NCBI GenBank assembly: GCA_016179685.1
Contig: JACPCR010000110.1
Span: 1-64,000, forward strand
Direction: 5' to 3'
Origin: Planctomycetota bacterium
GTDB taxonomy: Bacteria; Planctomycetota; PUPC01; JACPCR01
DNA length: 64,000 nucleotides
The translations under genes and the position numbers were made by a program. The notes below the pieces were generated by a model, which had not been told where the DNA came from, did not search any database, and saw only the letters and a list, made by a program, of their open reading frames with translations. Below are positions 52,413-60,886 of the stretch, piece by piece; positions within the stretch are counted from its first letter, which is position 1, and each line of letters opens with the position of its first letter.

Positions 52413-54139
52413 GCGCTACCACAGTCTCCATCGAGTCGCTCACCTACCGATACCCTGCGACCAGCGAGCCCGCCGTGCGGGACATCTCGCTCGAGGTGCC
52501 CGAGGGCCAGATTCTCCTGATCACGGGCCCCACAGGGTGCGGCAAGAGCACCCTCCTCAAGTGCCTCAACGGCCTCATACCCCATGCTTCCGATGGCGTA
52601 CGGGAAGGCTTCGTGCGAGTGCACGGGCGGGAAGTGGGCTCGATCGCCCTCGCTGAGTGCGCCCGGCACGTCGGCCTCATCTTTCAGAGTCCAGAGGACC
52701 AGGTCTTCTCCACGTCCGTCGAGGACGAGGTCGCCTTCGGATTGGAGAATCTGGGCACGCCGCGAGCCGAGATGGATCGGCGTGTGCAGGAAGCTCTTGA
52801 CCAAGTGGGCCTTGGGCGAATGCGCCTAGCCCGCGTCGCCGAGCTTTCAGGAGGGATGAAACAGCGTCTCGCCATCGCTGCCGTGCTGGCCATGGGCAAC
52901 CGCATTCTCCTGCTCGACGAACCCCTGAGTCAGCTCGATCCCCGGGGCGCCCAAGAGGTTTTGCAGACCCTTCGCCGCCTTCGGGCGGAACGCGGCATGA
53001 CCATTCTCCTGGCGGAGCATCGTCTCGACGACGTGGTGGAATTCTGTGACCGTGTCGTCCTCATCGAGCAGGGCCGCATCGTGCTGGATGAGCCCTGCGA
53101 TCGGGCGTTTTCCGACCTCGCGCCTTACGAGCGTCTGGGCCTGCGCATTCCCGACCTCGCCGAGCTTTACGCCCTCTGTGGCCGTCCGGAGCGGCCCCTC
53201 TCCAGGGACGTGAATCTCGTGCTGGAAGACCTCGGCCTGGACCCGGGCAGGCCCGGGGCTCGTTACGGATGTGAAGCAAAACCGAGGGACCCTCTTCCGC
53301 CCATCACCACCCTCACAAATGTTTTTTTCCGCTACGCGGGCCAGGAGCGGGACGCCCTCTCCAGAGTCCAGATCGAAATTTACCCCGGCGAGGTCCTCGC
53401 GCTCATGGGCGCCAACGGCTGCGGGAAGTCCACCCTGCTGCTGCTCCTCGCTGGGCTGCTCGTACCCAGCGCCGGCAGCGTCACGAGACCGGGTCAGCCC
53501 GGCGTCACGCGCCGCGGGAGCCTGCCACGGGGACACGTCGGCCTCGTGCTTCAGAATCCGGACCTCATGCTCCAGGCCGAGACCGTTCGGGATGAAGTTG
53601 CTTTCGGCCCGCTTCATCTCGGACTGTCCAATCCCTTGCAGCGCGCCGCAGCAGCTCTGTCCGTCATGGGCCTCTCCGACCTCGCTGACCGCTCGCCCCT
53701 GGCCCTGAGCCGCGGGCAGCGGCAACGCACGGCCACGGCATCCGTCCTCTCTTTTACACCGCCGCTCCTCCTCCTCGATGAGCCCACCACAGGCCAGAAC
53801 CGGGCTTACATCGACGAGATGATGAACGCCCTGTGCCAGGAGATTCGCGGGGCTCATGACCGTGCGCTCGTTTTCTCGACCCACGATGCCGTCACCGCCG
53901 CGGCTTACGCGGACCGTGTAGCGCTCATGATAGAAGGATGTATCCGGATCGAAGGTCCGCCCGGCGAGGTCTTTGCCGATTCTGTGACGCTCCAGGAGGC
54001 CTGCATCCGGGCGCCCAGGACTTTCCAGATTGCGCTGGCCGCAGGCCTGTCGCCTTGTTTCCGCGCCCGCGACCTGGCCGATCGGCTCAGGAAGCCGCCC
54101 GTATCAACGGAAGCCCGGGAAATTCCTGCTCCGCCTTAG
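52409..54139 (+). CDS. ECF transporter ATPase, two ATP-binding domains fused (EcfA-A')
   Basis: The 576-residue cytosolic ATPase powers the importer. The first ABC domain has GPTGCGKSTLL, Q-loop FQSPEDQVFS, signature LSGGMKQR, and Walker B ILLLDEPLSQLD. The second ABC domain has GANGCGKSTLL, Q-loop LQNPDLML, variant signature LSRGQRQR, and Walker B LLLLDEPTTGQN. The NPD/SPEDQVF Q-loop forms are typical of ECF ATPases. Fusion of both subunits in one chain is the YkoD layout. The start overlaps the S-component stop as ATGA, so the two are made in step. Confidence 0.93.
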   Translation: MSATTVSIESLTYRYPATSEPAVRDISLEVPEGQILLITGPTGCGKSTLLKCLNGLIPHASDGVREGFVRVHGREVGSIALAECARHVGLIFQSPEDQVFSTSVEDEVAFGLENLGTPRAEMDRRVQEALDQVGLGRMRLARVAELSGGMKQRLAIAAVLAMGNRILLLDEPLSQLDPRGAQEVLQTLRRLRAERGMTILLAEHRLDDVVEFCDRVVLIEQGRIVLDEPCDRAFSDLAPYERLGLRIPDLAELYALCGRPERPLSRDVNLVLEDLGLDPGRPGARYGCEAKPRDPLPPITTLTNVFFRYAGQERDALSRVQIEIYPGEVLALMGANGCGKSTLLLLLAGLLVPSAGSVTRPGQPGVTRRGSLPRGHVGLVLQNPDLMLQAETVRDEVAFGPLHLGLSNPLQRAAAALSVMGLSDLADRSPLALSRGQRQRTATASVLSFTPPLLLLDEPTTGQNRAYIDEMMNALCQEIRGAHDRALVFSTHDAVTAAAYADRVALMIEGCIRIEGPPGEVFADSVTLQEACIRAPRTFQIALAAGLSPCFRARDLADRLRKPPVSTEAREIPAPP

Positions 54140-54210
54140 CCCCGTGGACGCCTGGCCATTCCCTGTTTCCAGCACCTGGCGCTCGTATTCAAAGACTTCC
54201 GGGCTTGAAC

Positions 54211-55098
54211 ATGTTCGCTGCACAAGATTTCCTGCTTCCCCTTCCCCGGCGGGGCCTGGGGCTCGACCCGCGCACAAAGATTCTTCTCCTGGCCGCCGTC
54301 TCTCTGGTCGCCGTGGCCCTCGACCAAGGCCGAGCGCTCCTCGGACTTTTCTCCCTGGCCGCCTCCAGCCTGTTGTGGATTCGCCCACCGTGGCGGCGAC
54401 TCAGCGGCCTCATGCTCCTCCTGGCCCTCGGCACGTTCGGCACGATGGTTTCCCAGGCCCTCTTCTACAACGCCTATCCCCGCACCGCGTGGGTCATCCT
54501 CGCCGACCCCGCGAAAAGCTGGCTCGGCCGCGCCACGGGTGGCATCGCCCTCTACCGCGAAGGCCTCGCCTACGGGGCCGTCCAATCACTCCGGCTCTCC
54601 GCCATGCTGGCCGCGGGGCTCGCCGTGTGCTGGACCACCGACCCCCGTGATCTGCTGTCGGCCCTGCACCGGCTTCGAATCCCTGAAGGCCTGTGCTTCA
54701 TGACCATCACGGCGGTCCGGTTTCTTCCTCTCGTGCTCAGCGAGGCCGCGTCCGTGTGGGCGAGCCAGCGCCTGCGCGGCGTCCAGCCCTTCCGTTACGG
54801 CCCCATCTCGCTTCTCTTCTCCGCCGTCCGCATGCTGCGTCCAGTCTTCGCCAACTGCGTCCGCCGCGCCACGGTCCTTGCCGCGTCCGTGCAGAGCCGC
54901 GCTTACGACCCCGCGCGCCCGCGTACCAGCCTGCAGGAACTGCGGCTGCGACGCGTGGACTGGGCCGTAGGCCTCAGCGCAACCCTGGCCACCCTTCTCC
55001 TCCTCGTCACCAAGGCACTCTACCTGCTCTACCTCAACGAAATCTTCTACTCCTCACGGCTGCGGCCGCTGTATACCTTCGTCCGGGAGGTTTTGTGA
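54211..55098 (+). CDS. ECF transporter transmembrane component (EcfT)
   Basis: The 295-residue integral membrane scaffold has LGLDPRTKILLLAAVSLVAV at the N-terminus (the usual EcfT start), several membrane segments (LMLLLALGTFGTMVSQALFY, MLAAGLAVCWTT), DLLSALHRLRIPEGLCFMT, and the coupling motifs LRGVQPF and SVQSRAYDPARP, a variant of the A-R-G motifs that dock in the ATPase grooves. The ATG at 54211 follows the ATPase gene by 71 bases and is the last gene of the cassette. Confidence 0.9.
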   Translation: MFAAQDFLLPLPRRGLGLDPRTKILLLAAVSLVAVALDQGRALLGLFSLAASSLLWIRPPWRRLSGLMLLLALGTFGTMVSQALFYNAYPRTAWVILADPAKSWLGRATGGIALYREGLAYGAVQSLRLSAMLAAGLAVCWTTDPRDLLSALHRLRIPEGLCFMTITAVRFLPLVLSEAASVWASQRLRGVQPFRYGPISLLFSAVRMLRPVFANCVRRATVLAASVQSRAYDPARPRTSLQELRLRRVDWAVGLSATLATLLLLVTKALYLLYLNEIFYSSRLRPLYTFVREVL

Positions 55099-55233
55099 GC
55101 TTGAAAAACGCTGCGCAGATCGAGTGCCCGACTAGGTTGTGCGGCTATGGGTCCCCAGCGGAGTCCCGCAACCCATTTTGTTGCAAGGAAAAAAATTAGC
55201 TATGGTTGGATAATCACCGTGTAGGAATAATGG

Positions 55234-57699
55234 GTGGGACACGTCAGCAATGTCACATTCGGTTTCCCAAATTCCTTCCATGTGTCCGCAGCCTTCCCCG
55301 TGAAACCGTTTGGTTCTTTTGTTCTGGCGGTCGCCCTTTCTGCCTCCGCGGCCTCGGCGGAATGGCTCTTTCGTTTTTCGGGCGACAAGCTGCAGCCGCT
55401 TGACACTCTCCAGACAGACGCGGCGGATTGGGTCAATATCCGCGTCCCTGGAATCAATAATTATTTAATGACGTGTACCAATAGCTTCGGTTGGTACCGA
55501 TGGAAAGGCGAACTGCCGCCGTTTGCCGATGGACGGACTGTGCGGCTGTGGCTGGGCCGAGTGGTGGACCTTGACTGGACGTACTGGAACCATCAACCGA
55601 TTGGCAGTCATACGACCCCTGAGACGGGTTGGCGTTATCGACGCGTCTATGATGTCCCAGGGAACCTGGTTCAGGACGGAGAGGCGGAATTACTGGTTGG
55701 GATACAGCGCCTCATCAGCGCCGCGGGAATGATGGACCGGCCCCAGATTGGTGTCTCCTGTTTACCTGAAAAAATCGAGGCAGAGGATGCGAAGATTGAT
55801 CCCGCCATGCAGGCGCCCGAAGCGAGCCAGGCACTCGTCTCGGTCCCTGACCAAATACAGTACGTCAAGACCAGGGTTCGGCTGCCTTCGGTCCCTCCTT
55901 CCGCTCTTGATAAAGGCTTTTTGGTATTTCGCTGGAAATGCTTCTTTGATGTTTTCGAGATCAGCCTGAACGGCAAGAGAGTGGCATTGGGAGGCGCTGT
56001 TCAACCGGCACTGATTTCAGCTCTTAAGGAGGATATCGAATTCACAGTGCCCATCGAAGAGGCCGCGAAAGCGAGTGCCACGGCCAACGAAATCATTATC
56101 CGGGGCGGAATGGCCGGTGTCGTCAACCGTTCCCAGCTGGACCAGGCCTGTTCAGAGAGTCTCTACCTGCTGCTGGACCTGGAAGGAATGAGAACCGACC
56201 CGCGCTGGTATGGAGGCAGGCTCCCCGAGCAGGAGGCCCACATCATTCGAGCATTGCTCCAGATCAACAAGGGGCCGGAAGCTGTAGAGAGACTCGAGCA
56301 GATTCGCTTGGAGATGGGGGAAGCCGATCTGCCCATCATTGAGGAAGTTGCTGCACTCGTTCACGCCCGATCCGGGTCAAAGGAGGAGATGGTAAACGCC
56401 GTTGAAAATTTCCTGAAAAAGAACTGGGGATCGACGCTCACTCGAGAATTGATGGAGAGCCTCGTGGAGGCTCAGAAGGGATCGGGTAGCTTTTCGCCAG
56501 GATGTATCTACCTCGGGGAGGACCGGTCGACCCGCGGAAACTGGCCCCTGGCCTACGGAAAGTCGGCCTACCTCTTATGCGGCATGAACTACAATGTGGA
56601 TTTTGGCGGCGGCCCCCGTTGGCCCCTGACATACGTCTTCTCAACAGCGGACGCTCATTTCCCCGTGATGGGTTACGTGTCCCAACAGAAGGACCAACTC
56701 GATGGAGCACTGGTGAATCCCAGGACGCGGTCGATGGCCTATGCCTGGCGCGACGATTACGGTGAAAGCAAGCCTTTTGAAAACAAGGGGCCCGACCTTG
56801 TCCTTTCCGTGGATTTGCCCGATGGGGATTGGGTTTCCTCACTTTATGTTGTTGACCCGGACTGGGCTGCGACGGAACATCCAAGGGACCTGAGCATAGC
56901 CGTTTTTAGCGAAAACAAGGACCTTCTGGCCGCGGCCCGCGCCTCCCATCTCGAGGATGGCGTCTATTTCCGCTTCGCCATCCGAGGCGGCCAAAAGGTC
57001 ATCTACAGAATCTTCAAACACTTGAGCCCTGACGCCAACCTATCGGGCTTCTTCCTCGACCCTCTCCCACGAAGGATTCCTTCGCCCGCCGGGCAATCGG
57101 ACAACGAAGGCACACGGTGGCTCGACTGGCAAGAATACGTAACCTGGTTCAGCTCTGAAACGCGACCTGACGAAGGAGGAAGGAAGTCGGAGATTTACCG
57201 CATCTCTGATGAGCCTGATGCCGTTTGCGACGCTTGGAACTGGCTTCGGTTGGCCGGAAATCACGGGGATTACGACGCAGGACGGATCGTGACGGTTTTC
57301 TTCGCCGGGGACTCAGAAGAACGGCAATTGAAGTTCAATCCGTGGTTCAGCCAGGTCCAAGGCGATCTCACCGTGAAGGAGCGTTTGGAACTTCTCCGCC
57401 AGGCAGCTTCGACTCTTCATCACCTTGACGCTGAAATGCTTTCGAAGAGGCTGGCCGACCAGGCGCTCGATCATTTTCAAGATGACGTCGCTCTCCAATT
57501 CTATCAAGGCCTCGACCAGGGCAAGTTCTGTGGCGAAGCGCTGTGGCGACAGGCATTGGTTTACCTTTCGAGGGGAGATCGCGATTCGGCCAAGACGGCC
57601 CTGGAAAAACTGTGGGAGAAGCAAGACGCTGGCCAAGAGCCCGAAAATTTTGCAGAAGTCGCAAAATCCTTGTTGGAGTCGCTTAGGCTCAACCGTTGA
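55234..57699 (+). CDS. Exported protein with sugar-binding-like and GDW-type domains
   Basis: Not recognised as a named family. The 821-residue product has a leader ending SFVLAVALSASAASA, then two beta-sandwich segments like galactose-binding domains (WVNIRVPGINNYL, WYRWKGELPPF, WTYWNHQPIGSHTT; VFEISLNGKRVALGG), a helical spacer, and the domain shared with the interrupted gene at 31.4-32.3 kb (EDRSTRGNWPLAYG, AYAWRDDYGES, LVLSVDLPDGDWVSSLYV). A TPR-like C-terminus (ALVYLSRGDRDSAKTALEKLW) follows. It begins the plus-strand exported-protein island. AGGA lies close before the ATG; GTG codons at 55282 and 55300 are alternative starts. Confidence 0.7.
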   Translation: MGHVSNVTFGFPNSFHVSAAFPVKPFGSFVLAVALSASAASAEWLFRFSGDKLQPLDTLQTDAADWVNIRVPGINNYLMTCTNSFGWYRWKGELPPFADGRTVRLWLGRVVDLDWTYWNHQPIGSHTTPETGWRYRRVYDVPGNLVQDGEAELLVGIQRLISAAGMMDRPQIGVSCLPEKIEAEDAKIDPAMQAPEASQALVSVPDQIQYVKTRVRLPSVPPSALDKGFLVFRWKCFFDVFEISLNGKRVALGGAVQPALISALKEDIEFTVPIEEAAKASATANEIIIRGGMAGVVNRSQLDQACSESLYLLLDLEGMRTDPRWYGGRLPEQEAHIIRALLQINKGPEAVERLEQIRLEMGEADLPIIEEVAALVHARSGSKEEMVNAVENFLKKNWGSTLTRELMESLVEAQKGSGSFSPGCIYLGEDRSTRGNWPLAYGKSAYLLCGMNYNVDFGGGPRWPLTYVFSTADAHFPVMGYVSQQKDQLDGALVNPRTRSMAYAWRDDYGESKPFENKGPDLVLSVDLPDGDWVSSLYVVDPDWAATEHPRDLSIAVFSENKDLLAAARASHLEDGVYFRFAIRGGQKVIYRIFKHLSPDANLSGFFLDPLPRRIPSPAGQSDNEGTRWLDWQEYVTWFSSETRPDEGGRKSEIYRISDEPDAVCDAWNWLRLAGNHGDYDAGRIVTVFFAGDSEERQLKFNPWFSQVQGDLTVKERLELLRQAASTLHHLDAEMLSKRLADQALDHFQDDVALQFYQGLDQGKFCGEALWRQALVYLSRGDRDSAKTALEKLWEKQDAGQEPENFAEVAKSLLESLRLNR

Positions 57700-57743
57700 C
57701 CGGCACGAGTTCAAGAGGCGTGTGTTGAACTGTTGAGGCTCTC

Positions 57744-58796
57744 ATGGGATATGACGTGGAAGGGTCAGTACGGGATGCATCATCGGGCCAGGGGATCAGC
57801 GAGGTGATGCCGCACGCAGGAAAGCTTCGATCCAGCTACTCCAGCCACTGGCGCCGCCTCATCTTTTTGTTGGGCACGATTTCGATGGGCGTGCTGCCCG
57901 CTCAGACCCTGAGCCCTGAGGAAAAGGAACAGGAGGCAGCTCGCCTGGAGCGAATCATTGATGAGATTTTCGGACCGGAAAAGTTTTGGGAGGAGAGCAG
58001 CCTTCATCAACGGGAGCTTTATCTCCCGGGACTGAAGCGGGGAATCACCGCGGGCCTGTCCAGTCGGCTGACGGATGCCCAGAACTCGAGGTTTGTCGCC
58101 AATATCAAAGTCCTCTGGACGCATGTCCGAAGTTCTGAACGCGATGAACATCCGACTCCGGATGACCATCTGAAATACTGGGCGGCGCTTCTTGAATGGG
58201 GAGTGGCCGAATACCTGAAGAATCCTGAAAAAGCGGATCTGGGGGATGACGTTATCGCGAGCATCGACCGCCTCCATGATGGGATCGCGCAGGAGTGGTC
58301 CGACTTCTTCGACCCCATGACCGCGGAGGACAAGCAGATCATCGCGGATTCGCTCCAGGGCTATCGAAATCAGTTGAACAGCTTTGCTTATGGCTTCATT
58401 TTCTGGTCCCGGATGAGGCGGCCGATATCGGCAGAAGAAATGAAGAAAGTGCTCGAAATCGCCCGCGATTTGAAAAGCTGGAAGAACGATATCCAGGCGG
58501 ATTTCACCCGTCTGAGCGGGAAACCCCTTCAAAATTACCAGCTCGTCATGCTGGCCAGGGCTCAGTTGATCAGGAGGGGGAGAGACGTCCTACCGGACGA
58601 TCGGCCTCAGTCTGTGAAGGACCTCGATCCGACGCGCCGGCCATCCAACGCCAAGGAGGAGACTGTTTACAGCCTCGGCCCCGAGAGTCGCAACCGCGAG
58701 GAGATCAGGTTCTGGCTCTGGCAGCTCGTCCTGCCGGGAATCTCTTATCTCGGCGAGGCGGAACTATCCTCGCAGCAAGGGGCGTTGCAGCGCTGA
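57744..58796 (+). CDS. Exported helical hypothetical protein
   Basis: Not recognised. The 350-residue product has a late hydrophobic leader (LIFLLGTISMGVLPAQ, residues 38-55), so a start at ATG 57807 may be right. The rest is strongly helical (KYWAALLEWGVAEYLKNPE, MKKVLEIARDLKSWKNDI). It follows the 821-residue protein by 44 bases and probably shares its transcript. No catalytic motif seen. Confidence 0.6.
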   Translation: MGYDVEGSVRDASSGQGISEVMPHAGKLRSSYSSHWRRLIFLLGTISMGVLPAQTLSPEEKEQEAARLERIIDEIFGPEKFWEESSLHQRELYLPGLKRGITAGLSSRLTDAQNSRFVANIKVLWTHVRSSERDEHPTPDDHLKYWAALLEWGVAEYLKNPEKADLGDDVIASIDRLHDGIAQEWSDFFDPMTAEDKQIIADSLQGYRNQLNSFAYGFIFWSRMRRPISAEEMKKVLEIARDLKSWKNDIQADFTRLSGKPLQNYQLVMLARAQLIRRGRDVLPDDRPQSVKDLDPTRRPSNAKEETVYSLGPESRNREEIRFWLWQLVLPGISYLGEAELSSQQGALQR

Positions 58797-58871
58797 CGTT
58801 CCGGATTGCCGTTCGGTAAACTTCCATGGGAGTTCTCACTTTTGTTCTTCCATTCTTGATTGGAGGTCGAC

Positions 58872-59666
58872 ATGCGTACCGATACGATTCTCGTCATGTG
58901 CATGTGGGCATATGCCGCCATAGACCGGCTATATCCGGAACCGAGCGCGAACGCGCCTCAAGGCGGAACATGGAAACTGGCAACACCTGCGTGCACATGG
59001 TTCCAGGACAGCCCCATGCGTGAAACCGAGAATCACAAGACGGCTATTGAAACGCCAGGAACGCCGCAAGCCGGCGTGTTCCCTCCACACCCTGAAGGTG
59101 CGAATTTCATTGAAGCGATTTCCAGGAGTAAAGAGGATTCGCTCAGTGTTCCTTTCCCCGGTCCAGGTGGTAAACTGAAGTCATGGCTTTTTTTGACCGG
59201 AACGCAAGTCGGCACAATACACTTTAACTACGAGAGACCTCAAGGAGCGGACGGAGTCGCCGCTCCACAAATGTATGCAATTGAAGTCAATTGGATATGG
59301 GAGAGAGACATTGACATCCTCATTGTCGATGGTGTGTCGCCATCGGCCTTGGCGGGCTTCGTGATCGAGGCCGACGGAAAGCAGGTCGCCAGGGATAAGA
59401 TAACGGTTGACCCGGGAGCTACGTTAACGGCAACGGGCAGCGACAAGGCTACCGTGGAGATCCAGAATGCGGGCACGCAGGCCAATCCAAGCGGTGGTGC
59501 GGTGAACCCGGATACTGGCACTGCCGGGAAGAAAATCATCGCCACCGCAAACACTACAGCGGAGTTTGCGAGGGATGAGATGGGCAAGAAGCATTTTTCT
59601 GAGGTTTTTGCGAGGTCCAAGATTACAGTCATTAACGTCATCGGGCATGGTCCGGTTCAGCCATAA
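58872..59666 (+). CDS. Hypothetical protein with Ig-like segments
   Basis: Not recognised. The 264-residue product starts at the ATG at 58872, which has GGAGGT four bases upstream. The N-terminus (ILVMCMWAYAAIDRLYPE) could be a short leader. Later segments (FVIEADGKQVARDKITVDPGA, TVEIQNAGT, IIATANTTAEF) look like Ig-type strands and recall the style of the broken Ig-like gene at 33.7-34.5 kb. It probably acts outside the cytoplasm; function unknown. Confidence 0.6.
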   Translation: MRTDTILVMCMWAYAAIDRLYPEPSANAPQGGTWKLATPACTWFQDSPMRETENHKTAIETPGTPQAGVFPPHPEGANFIEAISRSKEDSLSVPFPGPGGKLKSWLFLTGTQVGTIHFNYERPQGADGVAAPQMYAIEVNWIWERDIDILIVDGVSPSALAGFVIEADGKQVARDKITVDPGATLTATGSDKATVEIQNAGTQANPSGGAVNPDTGTAGKKIIATANTTAEFARDEMGKKHFSEVFARSKITVINVIGHGPVQP

Positions 59667-59794
59667 GCATTTGTCATATAAGGAATTGTGGACAGATGCG
59701 AAGATGAGAATCGGACGGGGGCTTCGGGCTTGTATCACGGACACGGTAGGTAACCGCGGTCTTACGCCAACGGATGATCGCAGGTTCATAATTC

Positions 59795-60766
59795 ATGATA
59801 AGAGGCCTTTCGCTGCTCCTATGTGTTGCCCTCGGGGCATCTAGCGCGCACCGGTATCTCTTGGCCGAAGAGGCCTATCCTCTTGACCGGTTATATCCTC
59901 CACGAATCCACTCCGTTGGTTGGGACCAGGAGGTTGTCCTTCTTGTACCGAACCTGCAGCCAGGAATCGGAATACAAAGGGTTAAGGTCAAAAGGGATGG
60001 GTACTTCCGAATGGAGATGGTGACACAGTTTTGGCCATCGGCAGATCAGAGCTTCTTTCGAGATCGAGTAGGTTCTGTATTTGAAATCTCAGGGGACAGA
60101 TGCGGCTGGTACGTCCCCGATCACCAGCTTTGGCGGTCTTATCCCGTACGCTCCGACACGGTGGAAGATCCGCCATATCCGGTGGGAACCGGGGCACTGC
60201 CGCACATAGCGGACCTGATGGCGCAATGGAGGGCACTATGGCGAGGGATTCAGTGGAAGGAAACACCAGCTGAGAAGGAAGGTCAGATCAAGAGGTTTTG
60301 GGAATCGGAGAACCCGATTCGTGCTCAGGCGTTGGAAGTGGTCCGGCTGGAGCAGGTCTTCAACGGTACGCCTCGATTTCCGCTCAGCGAAGTTGCAGTA
60401 GGTGTGAATGGGACGGTCGCGTGGAAGGCAACGTATACGGACCCCATGGAGGTGGCCGATGGCCTGTGGGTTGCTCTGAGGTGCGAGACGGAGTATGAAG
60501 CGGGCCAAGTCATGGGCCACATGAAAATGGAGGTCGGGCCGAGGACACAAATTTACGTCTCGGACGAAGGCAAAGTGGTCCGAGAGGAATCCCCTCGAAA
60601 GGAGATCGACATTTCGGAGGCCGTTCCCATACCTTCGAGGCGTGTTCATGCCCAATATTTCTGGCACGAGCGCGGACTCTTGCTTCCCAAGCTCCTCCGG
60701 CATGATGTGGATGGCAAGCTGGCTCTTTCCATGCGATTCTTCAACTTTGAAATCGAGGAAGATTGA
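59795..60766 (+). CDS. Exported hypothetical protein
   Basis: Not recognised. The 323-residue product has a signal peptide (GLSLLLCVALGASSAHRYLLA) followed by YPLDRLYPPRIHSVGWD; the RLYP motif also occurs at the start of the upstream 264-residue protein (IDRLYPE), which suggests a shared sorting or domain start. The middle has a beta-rich segment (VLLVPNLQPGIGIQRVKVKRD) and the end a charged tail. It is 128 bases after its neighbour and is the last gene of the plus-strand island. Confidence 0.6.
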   Translation: MIRGLSLLLCVALGASSAHRYLLAEEAYPLDRLYPPRIHSVGWDQEVVLLVPNLQPGIGIQRVKVKRDGYFRMEMVTQFWPSADQSFFRDRVGSVFEISGDRCGWYVPDHQLWRSYPVRSDTVEDPPYPVGTGALPHIADLMAQWRALWRGIQWKETPAEKEGQIKRFWESENPIRAQALEVVRLEQVFNGTPRFPLSEVAVGVNGTVAWKATYTDPMEVADGLWVALRCETEYEAGQVMGHMKMEVGPRTQIYVSDEGKVVREESPRKEIDISEAVPIPSRRVHAQYFWHERGLLLPKLLRHDVDGKLALSMRFFNFEIEED

Positions 60767-60886
60767 TGCTCGTACGGGTGGCCTGAAGAACATGCAGAAG
60801 CCCCGCCTCCTGTTGGGCCATGATGCGCGTTGGATAGCCCACCAGCGTTGAGCATCAACTCCTCGCCTGCTGCCCGCCCGAGGCCG

